Below are positions 1 through 6,735 of a stretch of 64,000 nucleotides of DNA, one piece after another. Both the position numbers and the translations under genes were made by a program. The stretch's first letter is position 1. Every line of letters begins with the position of its first letter. Under the pieces are notes generated by a model. It saw only the letters and a list, made by a program, of their open reading frames with translations. It made no database searches and was not told the DNA's origin. Source of the DNA: an uncultured Bacteroidia bacterium (GTDB taxonomy: Bacteria > Bacteroidota > Bacteroidia > Bacteroidales > UBA932). The stretch is taken from the NCBI GenBank assembly GCA_902779765.1, contig CACZCQ010000006.1, positions 1 through 64,000 on the forward strand, written 5' to 3'.

Positions 1-392
1 ATAAAAATAATCTATATTTTTCTTTAAGAAAAAAAGTTGGCAAATCAAAAAATGTTGAGTTGCCATGGAAGGGACAGGGAATCTATCTCTAAGCAGGAAT
101 GTTGGTAAATCAGGAAATGTTGATTTTCAGGCAAAAAAAGGAGGGTACCGAAGTACCCCTAAAAACAAATGTTTAAAATTATATTATATGCCCTTAATAT
201 ACAGTACAAATATAAGTATATTTTTTGAATTTTCCAAATATAATTCACTTATTTTCAATTGGTTCCGCAAATGACGCGGAGTGATGATTGGAGTGATGGA
301 AGGGGGATTGGGAGAGGAGAAAAAAGCTGGAAAAGCCGAGAATCATTGACCGGTTTCTCAAATAATGGCTATCTTTATTGAAAACCACAGAT
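1..392. other. AT-rich non-coding stretch at left edge
   Basis: No convincing gene is present. The sequence is markedly more AT-rich than the bulk of the window and holds an imperfect direct repeat, listed separately. A short open frame of about 70 codons crosses it, but its low-complexity translation and lack of a start context argue against a gene. It is probably part of the mobile element whose integrase lies at 3.3-4.5 kb. Confidence 0.5.
36..123. repeat. Two copies of a 23-bp imperfect direct repeat
   Basis: Copy 1 is at 36-58 and copy 2 at 101-123. They match at 20 of 23 positions (core GTTGGnAAATCA..AAATGTTGA) and start 65 bp apart. They lie in AT-rich DNA near the left edge. Possible roles are protein-binding iterons, recombinase arm sites or operator repeats. 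The sequence alone does not decide, and I saw no third copy beside the integrase. Confidence 0.6.
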
Positions 393-1205
393 ATGAGCGA
401 TAAGTTTTCGAAATTTGAGTATGCCGCAAAGCTGGCTTGGGAATTCCCGTCTGTAGACTTTGAAGATGACGGAACCCCTTATGAGCAGCCTCATTATACC
501 TTCGATACTTTCTACTCTTTTTCAGAGAAGAAGATTGCGGAGATGGATATCTCGGAAGATGACTTTTACAAGCAGGAAAGTATCATTCCCGTTTTGGAAG
601 CCTATGGATTAGATAAGGAGAAGTTCTGGTATGCCGTGGCATACATTAACTTACTTGTCAGCTGCTGGACAGATCAGAAACATCTGTCAAATGAATTGCC
701 TTCTATTCAGGATCAGCTTACAACTATGCGGGACGAGATACAGAATCGAAATGAATTCAAGATTGTTATTGACAACAAATTAGAAAGTCATTCATTTGTA
801 ATGGCTGGCAAGATTCTCATACGGGAACTCGTTGGAGCGTTGGATGAGCTAATATGCAAGGTAAAGTCATCATCATTGGCGGACGTATTTGAGATACCAA
901 TATGGAGAGAAGAGGATCGGAGAAAAAAGACGGAGCAGACCTGGTATGCGGCTTCATTGTTCTCAATTCTATTGAAAAAATTAAATCTTCCAACCATCAG
1001 GTCCAGGAGTGTCAAGGAAGAGTTTAAAGAAAAGGCAGGGGAGTTGGTTAAAGTAAAGGGGCGTGAGGCCGTTGTCTCTTACGACAAGAATCAACTGATT
1101 GCGGAACTTGTTCATTTCCTAGGACTTACAGATAATGAGTGCCTTGATGGGAACTCCATTAAGGGTATATTAAAGAAGCCTTTGAAGGGTATCGGCTTCT
1201 TCTAG
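393..1205 (+). CDS. Hypothetical protein of mobile element
   Basis: A 270-residue predicted soluble protein of unknown function. I chose ATG 393; a TTG five codons upstream (378) is in frame but has no better context. The protein is acidic at its N-terminus and basic towards its C-terminus. I see no signal peptide, membrane segment or recognisable catalytic motif. It stands alone and is followed by a strong terminator hairpin, so it is probably monocistronic. Its base composition is lower in GC than the chromosomal genes from 4.8 kb on. With the downstream integrase this suggests cargo of an integrated element. I cannot assign a function. Confidence 0.65.
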   Translation: MSDKFSKFEYAAKLAWEFPSVDFEDDGTPYEQPHYTFDTFYSFSEKKIAEMDISEDDFYKQESIIPVLEAYGLDKEKFWYAVAYINLLVSCWTDQKHLSNELPSIQDQLTTMRDEIQNRNEFKIVIDNKLESHSFVMAGKILIRELVGALDELICKVKSSSLADVFEIPIWREEDRRKKTEQTWYAASLFSILLKKLNLPTIRSRSVKEEFKEKAGELVKVKGREAVVSYDKNQLIAELVHFLGLTDNECLDGNSIKGILKKPLKGIGFF

Positions 1206-1235
1206 TTTTTATTCTTATCACTATGCAATCAAACA

Positions 1236-1260
1236 GGGTCGTATCCTAAGGATACGACCC
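1236..1260 (+). terminator. Rho-independent-like terminator after the 270-aa hypothetical gene
   Basis: A perfect 11-bp stem (GGGTCGTATCC / GGATACGACCC) with a three-base TAA loop, followed by TTATTTG. It lies 30 nt past the stop codon. The U-tract is weak, but the stem is strong. Confidence 0.75.
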
Positions 1261-1266
1261 TTATTT

Positions 1267-1651
1267 GTGTCATTAAGGGTAGTAAATCTAATTCTTAAAA
1301 GCTACTGTTCTCGACCTCAAAACTCCCCGACCTTTGCAGACGTAAACAACAGCTCTTTGACAAGTCGGAGGTTTGCGAGGCCACCACAAAAGGCCGAGGG
1401 AGAGATAGGAGCCACAGTGATCGGCTGGACTAAGCCGGGAAAGACAGAAGGGGAGAGAGATTGAGGGGTCAGATCCAAGGGGACGCGGATATGATCAAGT
1501 GAGAACTCTGACGATTACCGGCAGACGTCCGGTTAATGATATGAACACGAAGATTATAAGGTTGCCGGTGACCAATGATACCGGTACGGAATGAGCTGCC
1601 GATGTAAAGTGCCAGAGGAGAGGAAACCTCTGAACCTCCCTATTTAATAAT
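1267..1651 (+). other. Long structured non-coding leader upstream of the 126-aa gene
   Basis: About 385 bp without a convincing gene, GC-rich and purine-rich compared with its surroundings. It contains three tandem hairpins: 1517-1533 (ACCGG/CCGGT), 1565-1584 (CCGGT/ACCGG) and 1613-1632 (CAGAGG/CCTCTG). The ACCGG/CCGGT arms of the first two could also pair with each other, allowing alternative folds. CTTTGC at 1332-1337 loosely resembles a -7 element. It may be a cis-regulatory leader or an RNA gene; I do not recognise a known RNA family. Confidence 0.4.
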
Positions 1652-2032
1652 ATGAAAACAATGGAACATAAATTAAATTCAGTTATGACTCAAGCTCATT
1701 ACAACAAGTACAACAACATTCTTCAGAGCTTTACAACTCTGGTTAACAGGAAAGAGCTCCGCTTGGACATTTCCGAGTGGATCGAAACCGTCAGCAGGGA
1801 CATCTCATCTTCCTGCTTCATTCTGACCGTTGTTCAGAGGCCAGGTTCTTCTGAGCAGCAGGTTCTTCCTCAAGAGTACAAGAACACTTCAGTTGCGTGT
1901 GTTGAGAGCACAAGACTTCTCGCCGAGGTCGTGGAGGAGTATGGTGCGAGGCACATAACCACCGAGATCCGCAACGACCGGTTCTATGTCACCACGGACA
2001 ACAATGTCACGATAACGATGGTTTTTGACTAG
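1652..2032 (+). CDS. Hypothetical protein (126 aa) of mobile element
   Basis: A small predicted cytosolic protein with no signal peptide, transmembrane segment or motif I recognise. It starts at ATG 1652, preceded by an AT-rich stretch (CTATTTAATAAT) and no Shine-Dalgarno sequence, as is usual in Bacteroidota. A long structured leader precedes it and a 153-nt structured spacer follows, so it belongs to the same accessory block as the next three genes. The C-terminal half, with alternating charged and beta-prone residues, suggests a small alpha/beta fold, but this is only a composition impression. Confidence 0.6.
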   Translation: MKTMEHKLNSVMTQAHYNKYNNILQSFTTLVNRKELRLDISEWIETVSRDISSSCFILTVVQRPGSSEQQVLPQEYKNTSVACVESTRLLAEVVEEYGARHITTEIRNDRFYVTTDNNVTITMVFD

Positions 2033-2185
2033 GCCAGCCTGCCATGGTGGACATATCAAAGTCCACTAGTTTTCGGGCCAGCCGGAGCCTTTAATCCGGC
2101 AACACCTTTATTTATTTAACCAAGGAGAGGAGCGAGCCCGGATGCTCAAGACTGAGCGCCTTAACAGCCCACCTTTTATTTAATT
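2033..2185 (+). other. Structured spacer between two element genes
   Basis: The 153-nt non-coding spacer has two hairpins: 2047-2066 (GTGGAC/GTCCAC, loop ATATCAAA) and 2081-2100 (GCCGGA/TCCGGC). It ends in CACCTTTTATTTAATTATG at the next start. A similar CACCTTTATTTATTTAA lies at 2103-2119, so the initiation region looks partly duplicated. Neither hairpin has a U-tract, so these look like leader or processing structures rather than terminators. Confidence 0.4.
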
Positions 2186-2761
2186 ATGCGTTACAATATT
2201 AGACGAAATGGTAAGTCTCGCAAGGCGAAAGCTGCCAACAGGAATCAGAACAATCGCAAGGATTCAGTCAACAATGGTCTCAATCAGAAGGGGAATGACA
2301 CAAAGCAAGAGCAACCGTCAGAGGAGACCCCCGAGGAGAAGATCGTCCGAAAGGCTTATGAGTTGGCCCCGGAGTGGAAGATCAGTCAATCTGCCAAGCG
2401 CAGATTCCTGAATCTCCCCTCTGCGTTCCAGACCAGCAAGGGCAAGGAGGCCTGCATCAAGGAGGCCCTCTCTGCGCATAAGGAATGGATCCCGGATCCA
2501 ACACGTTACTGGATCTGGCTCATCGATGAAACCTCGAAACTTATCCGCGTGTGGGATTTCGAGGATACCTGCAAGGAAGCTGGAGTTAAACCTCTCACGG
2601 TTGCCCAGCACCTTATCCTTGAAGGGAAGATGGTCTGCAACGCCATCAGGATGGAAGGCCTAAAGGCTTACGGGTCAAACATCAGGATGTTCGTCGATCC
2701 TCTCTTCGAGGACGAGTTCAATTTCTTCGGTGGAAATAATCAGGAGGTGTCCAATGAGTAG
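2186..2761 (+). CDS. Hypothetical basic/acidic protein of mobile element (191 aa)
   Basis: The first 55 residues are low-complexity and strongly hydrophilic, rich in Arg, Lys, Asn and Gln, and look disordered and nucleic-acid-binding-like. They are followed by a folded region of about 135 residues with Trp-rich stretches (for example RYWIWLID). I do not recognise the family. The stop codon overlaps the start of the helix-turn-helix gene, so the two are translationally coupled. Position and coupling suggest a role in replication, mobilisation or excision of the element, but no motif shows this. Confidence 0.65.
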   Translation: MRYNIRRNGKSRKAKAANRNQNNRKDSVNNGLNQKGNDTKQEQPSEETPEEKIVRKAYELAPEWKISQSAKRRFLNLPSAFQTSKGKEACIKEALSAHKEWIPDPTRYWIWLIDETSKLIRVWDFEDTCKEAGVKPLTVAQHLILEGKMVCNAIRMEGLKAYGSNIRMFVDPLFEDEFNFFGGNNQEVSNE

Positions 2762-3032
2762 TGACACCCTTATCCTTGGCTTGAAAGAGCTGATTGAAAA
2801 CATTGTCAAGGATGCCGTCAAGGAGGCTTTTCAGCGTCAAGCTGAAGAGTCTCCCCGGTATCCGGAGAGAGTAGCCGTTGAACTGGCATCAGAGATCACC
2901 GGTTACACGAAGAACAGTCTTTATCAGATGCACAGTAGGGGGCAGGTTCCTGGTGCAATAAAAGTTGGTGGCAAGCTGATGTTCGACACAGCTATTCTTC
3001 AACAGTGGGTAGCAGAAGGGGGAAGACGATGA
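2754..3032 (+). CDS. Helix-turn-helix (AlpA/excisionase-like) DNA-binding protein
   Basis: A 92-residue protein. An N-terminal amphipathic helix is followed by a winged helix-turn-helix of the MerR/excisionase type (HTH_17), roughly residues 38-90: 'ASEITGYTKNSLYQMHSRG' and then the 'VPGAIKVGGKLMFD' wing. I chose ATG 2754 over an in-frame start 24 nt upstream because AGGAGGTG lies at 2742-2749, an unusually good Shine-Dalgarno for Bacteroidota. It overlaps the preceding gene by 8 nt and its stop overlaps the next start (ATGA). Such proteins commonly act as recombination directionality factors or element regulators; that role is inferred. Confidence 0.75.
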   Translation: MSSDTLILGLKELIENIVKDAVKEAFQRQAEESPRYPERVAVELASEITGYTKNSLYQMHSRGQVPGAIKVGGKLMFDTAILQQWVAEGGRR

Positions 3033-3289
3033 ATAGGTTGTACACAATCATTGTAGGGTCACATGTGGTTAGAGGACTTATCTCTCCAGGAGAGCTTCCG
3101 GATCTGAAAACCGATTTCATCAGGATGGCAAAGCGGTGTGGGGCGACAGTAGATTTCGGCAAAGGCAGTCTGATAGCAAGAAAGGAGGGACTTGAGCTGA
3201 TTCTCGTTCTTGGCGGCTATCATTGCTCAATGCCAGGATCAACTGCTAGGGATTCGCTGTCGCGAGAGATGAAGGATATATTCACTTAA
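3029..3289 (+). CDS. Small hypothetical protein of mobile element (86 aa)
   Basis: It starts at ATG 3029 inside the stop of the upstream helix-turn-helix gene (ATGA overlap), with GGGGGAAG just upstream acting as a ribosome-binding site. The protein is small and mixed alpha/beta, without signal peptide or membrane helix, and I do not recognise it. It is the last gene of a three-gene coupled unit ending at a strong terminator shared with the converging integrase gene. Confidence 0.6.
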   Translation: MNRLYTIIVGSHVVRGLISPGELPDLKTDFIRMAKRCGATVDFGKGSLIARKEGLELILVLGGYHCSMPGSTARDSLSREMKDIFT

Positions 3290-3296
3290 TTAATTG

Positions 3297-3337
3297 AAAA
3301 ACCCGTATGCCGGATGATAACTGGTGTACGGGTTTTT
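3297..3337. terminator. Bidirectional terminator between element operon and integrase
   Basis: An 11-bp perfect stem, AAAAACCCGTA (3297-3307) with TACGGGTTTTT (3327-3337). A-tract and T-tract flank the GC core, so it can terminate the plus-strand operon and the minus-strand integrase gene, which ends 9 nt to the right. Confidence 0.85.
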
Positions 3338-3345
3338 GTTTGTTT

Positions 3346-4497
3346 TTATTTCTTGAAGCATTGAGAAACCTCATCTATTATTCTGTTTTTTAACAACTTG
3401 GCGTAGTGCTGAGTTTGCCGGATATTAGTATGCCCCAGTAGTTTTGAGACAACCTCTATTCTTACTCCTGCGTTAAGGCATCTTGTTGCATAGGTGTGTC
3501 TGGCAATGTGTGTGTGAAGGGGTTTGTTTATGCCGCTAAGGTCCTGTATTATCTTTAGATAAGCATTGACTTTCTCGATAGATATCAGTGGTAGCCGGAA
3601 GTTGTACTTCTTTAATATCTCCATCCCATCTGGGAGAATTACTGAGATGAAAGGGATCTCAGTCTTTACCCTATTCTTGGCGATGTAGCACTGCCCGTTT
3701 TCATTAAATAGGAAATCCTCCTTTTTCAGTTCTTTCATATCTGCGAACGATAATCCGCAATTTGCTTGGAAGATAAAGAGGTCTCGTATTTTGGCAAGAC
3801 TTTGGTTCGCAAGCGGCAATTCTTTGATTCTGTTTAGTTCACTCTCATTGAGGAACTGAACCTCCCTGTTCCATCTTCTTATTGGTATCCCTTCAAATGG
3901 ATCCTGTGAGAGCATTTTGTTTCTTACGGCGTAGAGCAGCACGCTTTTTAACTTTGAAGCATAGCCCATTACGGTCTGATATTCATATACCTTTTCAAGT
4001 TCGGTCATGAAGTTTCGTATCGTCATTCCATTTATGGAAGAGACTGGATCAGTTGGAGATACCATTTCCAGGAACTTGTCCCTGGAGAGCTCGAATTTCC
4101 TATAGGTCTTGTAAGTAAGATTCACTCCGATTCTTCTTTTTAGCTGGCTCATGTATTCTTCAAAGAGTTCGCTAACAGTGATAGGACGTATGCCTCCATG
4201 GAGTACGAAAGATTTTACCAGTTCGATGTCGAACTTTGTATCATTCTGAAGGGCAAATAACTGGCAGCCCCTGATCTTACTCCTGATCTCTTCGAGATAC
4301 TCTTTGATTGCATTGTTCCGTTTTGACTTTAGAGCATTCTTGAATACTTCAGGATTCTCTTTTTGAGGAAGTGAGAAGATCCATCTCCTGCCATTCATGA
4401 CGATTGATGTTTCAATGGGCGAAAGGCCTTGCCGGTTCTTTTTTGCTTCCCGGCAGTAGAAGCTCACCGAAAAAGTGGTGTAATTGCCTGGTTTCAT
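3346..4497 (-). CDS. Tyrosine-type site-specific integrase
   Basis: A 383-residue integrase. The N-terminal arm-type binding region (about 1-100) is followed by a SAM-like core-binding domain (about 105-200) and a C-terminal catalytic domain. Visible catalytic elements are HTHIARHTYATR (the H-x-x-R box), LLGHTN (second His) and HYAKL with the nucleophilic Tyr near the C-terminus; the first Arg lies near 'SLAKIRDLFIFQANCG'. The length and order match Bacteroidota phage/transposon integrases. Its start is 146 nt from the 3' end of tRNA-Thr, and it is transcribed away from the tRNA. This is the usual layout at one end of a tRNA-targeted integrative element. GC is lower than in the genes right of the tRNA. 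Confidence 0.93.
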   Translation of the reverse strand: MKPGNYTTFSVSFYCREAKKNRQGLSPIETSIVMNGRRWIFSLPQKENPEVFKNALKSKRNNAIKEYLEEIRSKIRGCQLFALQNDTKFDIELVKSFVLHGGIRPITVSELFEEYMSQLKRRIGVNLTYKTYRKFELSRDKFLEMVSPTDPVSSINGMTIRNFMTELEKVYEYQTVMGYASKLKSVLLYAVRNKMLSQDPFEGIPIRRWNREVQFLNESELNRIKELPLANQSLAKIRDLFIFQANCGLSFADMKELKKEDFLFNENGQCYIAKNRVKTEIPFISVILPDGMEILKKYNFRLPLISIEKVNAYLKIIQDLSGINKPLHTHIARHTYATRCLNAGVRIEVVSKLLGHTNIRQTQHYAKLLKNRIIDEVSQCFKK

Positions 4498-4515
4498 TTT
4501 AGTTAACCTTGAATT

Positions 4516-4551
4516 TGTGACTGACTTTTATTACTTGCATGACCAGTCACA
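4516..4551. repeat. Interrupted palindrome between integrase and tRNA-Thr
   Basis: TGTGACTG (4516-4523) and CAGTCACA (4544-4551) form a perfect 8-bp inverted repeat with a 20-nt AT-rich spacer. It sits in the integrase upstream region, between the integrase start and the tRNA. It could be an operator for the integrase, a directionality-factor site or part of the attachment region; nothing decides between these. Confidence 0.55.
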
Positions 4552-4582
4552 GATTCTGACAATAAAACCTGGAAAAATGGCA

Positions 4583-4614
4583 AAACCCACATGACCGGAG
4601 GGCCGTGTGGGTTT
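4583..4614 (-). terminator. Terminator downstream of tRNA-Thr
   Basis: On the minus strand, AAACCCACA (rc of 4606-4614) pairs with TGTGGGTTT (rc of 4583-4591), followed by TTGCCATTTTT. It lies about 30 nt past the tRNA 3' end in the right orientation. Confidence 0.7.
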
Positions 4615-4642
4615 GATTTGCCTATTTAAATCGCTGATTTAG

Positions 4643-4715
4643 AGCCACTTAACAGACTTGAACTGTTGACCTGCGCGTTACGAATGCGCTGCTCTACCGA
4701 CTGAGCTAAAGTGGC
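4643..4715 (-). tRNA. tRNA-Thr (anticodon CGU)
   Basis: The minus strand folds into a standard 73-nt cloverleaf: acceptor GCCACTT/AAGTGGC, D-arm GCTC-AGTCGGTA-GAGC, anticodon loop TTCGTAA, T-arm AACAG-TTCAAGT-CTGTT, discriminator U. The CCA end is not encoded. The bottom pair of the anticodon stem is an A-C mismatch. The 3' half faces the integrase gene, which makes it the likely attachment site. I saw no second copy of the 3' end in the window, so the far attachment site must be to the left. Confidence 0.93.
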
Positions 4716-4743
4716 CTGCTGCATTTCTCGTGGAAATGGACTG

Positions 4744-4751
4744 CAAATATA
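4744..4751 (-). promoter_or_regulatory. -7 box of tRNA-Thr promoter
   Basis: The minus strand reads TATATTTG (plus CAAATATA), matching the Bacteroidota -7 consensus TAnnTTTG, about 28 nt upstream of the tRNA 5' end. No clear TTTG -33 box is visible. Confidence 0.55.
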
Positions 4752-4774
4752 ATGATTTTTTCTGAAGTTAAGAG

Positions 4775-4782
4775 TAAATTTG
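4775..4782 (+). promoter_or_regulatory. -7 box for the HI0933-type flavoprotein gene
   Basis: TAAATTTG matches TAnnTTTG exactly and ends 18 nt before ATG 4801, giving a short leader. It faces away from the tRNA-Thr promoter. A -33 box is not clear. Confidence 0.5.
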
Positions 4783-4800
4783 CAGCATAGGAGAAAAAAG

Positions 4801-6216
4801 ATGAAATCTGACATTATCATAATCGGAGGTGGAGCGGCAGGTCTTCTGGCTGCTTACGGAGCTGTAAAGGCGCTTCCGGCCGGCAGCAGGGCCAGGATTA
4901 CCATCCTTGAGAAGATGCCCAGGCCGGGGAGGAAAATCCTTTTCACCGGCAAGGGACGCTGCAACATCACGAACATGAAGGAGTGGAATGAGTTTTCCAG
5001 GCATATCCGGACGAACCCTAATTTCGTGAAAGCTGCTTTCTACAACTTCACTCCGGAGAATATGCTGGGTTTCCTCGAAAGCAACGGCCTGGAGACGGTG
5101 ATCGAGAGGGGAGACAGGGCGTTCCCATATTCACACAGGGCATCTGACGTTTTGGATACGATAGTGGAAGCTGTCCTGCGTCACGGGGTCATGCTTCTCA
5201 CGGAAAGGGAGGTCGAGTCTTTAAGAGTTTCGGCTACCGGTGCCGGAGGATTCGAGATCCAGTGTACCAACGGAGAATCCTTCGAGTGCTCGAAACTGAT
5301 CATCGCTACCGGAGGCCTCTCATATCCGATGACAGGTTCGACCGGGGACGGCTATCGATGGGCAGGGTTCTTCGGACATCAGGTTACACCCTGCTTCCCG
5401 TCCCTGACCGCACTTGTCCCGAAGGGTTACAAGGTGATAGAGAAGGTGGATGAAGAGCTTAAGGGGCATATCGACCGTGGGACCCCGATGACTGGAAGCG
5501 GAGAGGCCCTGCAGGGAGCCAAACTGAAGAACGTCAACCTTACGGTCACCTATGACGGTTCCGCCACCGAGACCGAGTTCGGGGACATAGATTTCACCGA
5601 TGGTGGTATTGAAGGCCCTATAGGGTTCCAGGTCAGCAGGAAATGCGTAAAGACACTGATGAACGGCGGAAGGGTCGCTTTCTCCCTGGACTTGAAGCCG
5701 GGAGTGCCGCTACCTGAACTGACGGACAGGGTCAAGACTCTGTGGAACGAAATCAAGAACGATCCCAGGACGCGTCAGGCTAAGGATGGACGGGGAATCA
5801 ACGGCAAGGAGATGTACAGGATACTCCTGGGCAAGCTCATGCCGTGGGACCTGATACCCGGATTCCAGACCTGGAACCCCGATATCCTGAAGACCACGGT
5901 CAAGAAAACAGCCAGGTTCCACTCTCCTCAGCGCAGGTTCTATGACGTTGACCTTGAGTTGCTTGCCAGGTCCCTGAAGGACTGGAAGTTCGAGATAATC
6001 GGTTATGTGGGTTATGAGCGCTGCGTCATCACCGCAGGTGGGATATCCACTGACGAGATAACCGCCAAGACCATGGAGTCCAAGCTCCAGTCCGGACTTT
6101 ACTTCTGCGGTGAAGTCCTGGACATGGACTGTGACACAGGTGGCTACAACCTTCAGTGCGCCTTCTCTACCGGCTACCTCGCCGGCCAGTCCGCCGTCAA
6201 GGCGCTTCAGGTATAG
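4801..6216 (+). CDS. HI0933/BaiN-family NAD(P)/FAD-dependent oxidoreductase
   Basis: A 471-residue flavoprotein. It opens with the Rossmann dinucleotide-binding motif (IIIIGGGAAGLLAA) and the family signature KILFTGKGRCNITN near residue 45. It has ATGGLSYP in the middle and a second FAD-contact region at the end (GGISTDEI, FCGEVLDMDCDTGGYNLQ), all typical of the HI0933 family (COG2081). Family members are cytosolic; the physiological substrate of most is unknown, and some gut homologues reduce bile-acid intermediates. I start at ATG 4801 rather than an in-frame TTG 21 nt upstream. It is monocistronic and convergent with the next gene, with a 6-nt gap. Confidence 0.9.
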   Translation: MKSDIIIIGGGAAGLLAAYGAVKALPAGSRARITILEKMPRPGRKILFTGKGRCNITNMKEWNEFSRHIRTNPNFVKAAFYNFTPENMLGFLESNGLETVIERGDRAFPYSHRASDVLDTIVEAVLRHGVMLLTEREVESLRVSATGAGGFEIQCTNGESFECSKLIIATGGLSYPMTGSTGDGYRWAGFFGHQVTPCFPSLTALVPKGYKVIEKVDEELKGHIDRGTPMTGSGEALQGAKLKNVNLTVTYDGSATETEFGDIDFTDGGIEGPIGFQVSRKCVKTLMNGGRVAFSLDLKPGVPLPELTDRVKTLWNEIKNDPRTRQAKDGRGINGKEMYRILLGKLMPWDLIPGFQTWNPDILKTTVKKTARFHSPQRRFYDVDLELLARSLKDWKFEIIGYVGYERCVITAGGISTDEITAKTMESKLQSGLYFCGEVLDMDCDTGGYNLQCAFSTGYLAGQSAVKALQV

Positions 6217-6222
6217 GAATAC

Positions 6223-6735
6223 CTACTTTCCTTCGGAGAAGATATCCAGGAGCTTGTTGGCGAGATTCAGGTTGTCCTTCGAGGGACGGAGCTGGCGCCA
6301 GGCGCCGAATACTCCGACAGCGGCGAAAACCAGCACAATCCAGGCATTGCCTTCAGACAGGAACCAGCCAAGCATGGCCCAGATGATTATAAGGGCCAAG
6401 TGGACATATATTCCTACATTGGTGTTCCGGTTCCCCTCCTTGAGGGAGGCTGCAAAGCGGTGGATCTCCTCACCGTCAGCGGTCTTCCCGACTGTTCCGG
6501 CATCTTCCACCCTGCAGGAGAGATACTTTGACTTGAACCTGGTGGACCTGTCCAGGAACAGGTCGCAGTCCCCTGTTGTCGCGGGAAGCTCTTCCGGGTC
6601 GATCTCGTTCCGTCTCATCAGACGGCCATATCGTCCCATCTCGTTCTTGATTCCTCCCAATACAGTGCCCAGGGGCTTCTCGCTCTCGAAAAGCCTCATT
6701 CCGGCATCCATCATCTGAACATTCCTGTCTATCAT
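6223..6735 (-). CDS. Hypothetical membrane protein, coupled to esterase
   Basis: A 170-residue protein. A soluble N-terminal part of about 100 residues, rich in charged residues, is followed by two closely spaced hydrophobic segments (VGIYVHLALIIIWAMLGWFL and AWIVLVFAAVGVFGAW) and a short basic tail. This predicts a small inner-membrane protein. Its start codon lies in the ATGA overlap with the stop of the upstream esterase gene, so the two are one transcription unit with coupled translation. I recognise no family. Confidence 0.65.
   Translation of the reverse strand: MIDRNVQMMDAGMRLFESEKPLGTVLGGIKNEMGRYGRLMRRNEIDPEELPATTGDCDLFLDRSTRFKSKYLSCRVEDAGTVGKTADGEEIHRFAASLKEGNRNTNVGIYVHLALIIIWAMLGWFLSEGNAWIVLVFAAVGVFGAWRQLRPSKDNLNLANKLLDIFSEGK

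Noticed and set aside
65-274. Small open frame at the left edge
   Set aside because: AT-rich, overlaps the direct repeat, translation has no domain-like pattern, no start signal.
1267-1464. 65-codon open frame in the structured leader
   Set aside because: Starts at a non-ATG codon directly after a terminator, and the translation is Arg/Pro-rich low-complexity; better explained as a non-coding leader.
2047-2100. Hairpins 2047-2066 and 2081-2100 as terminators
   Set aside because: Neither has a following U-tract and both lie within a same-strand gene series; leader or processing role preferred.
3346-4497. Integrase as part of a CRISPR, integron or phage-defence locus
   Set aside because: I saw no spacer-repeat array, Cas gene, attC-like array, restriction or toxin-antitoxin motif nearby; the tRNA-adjacent integrative element is the simpler reading.
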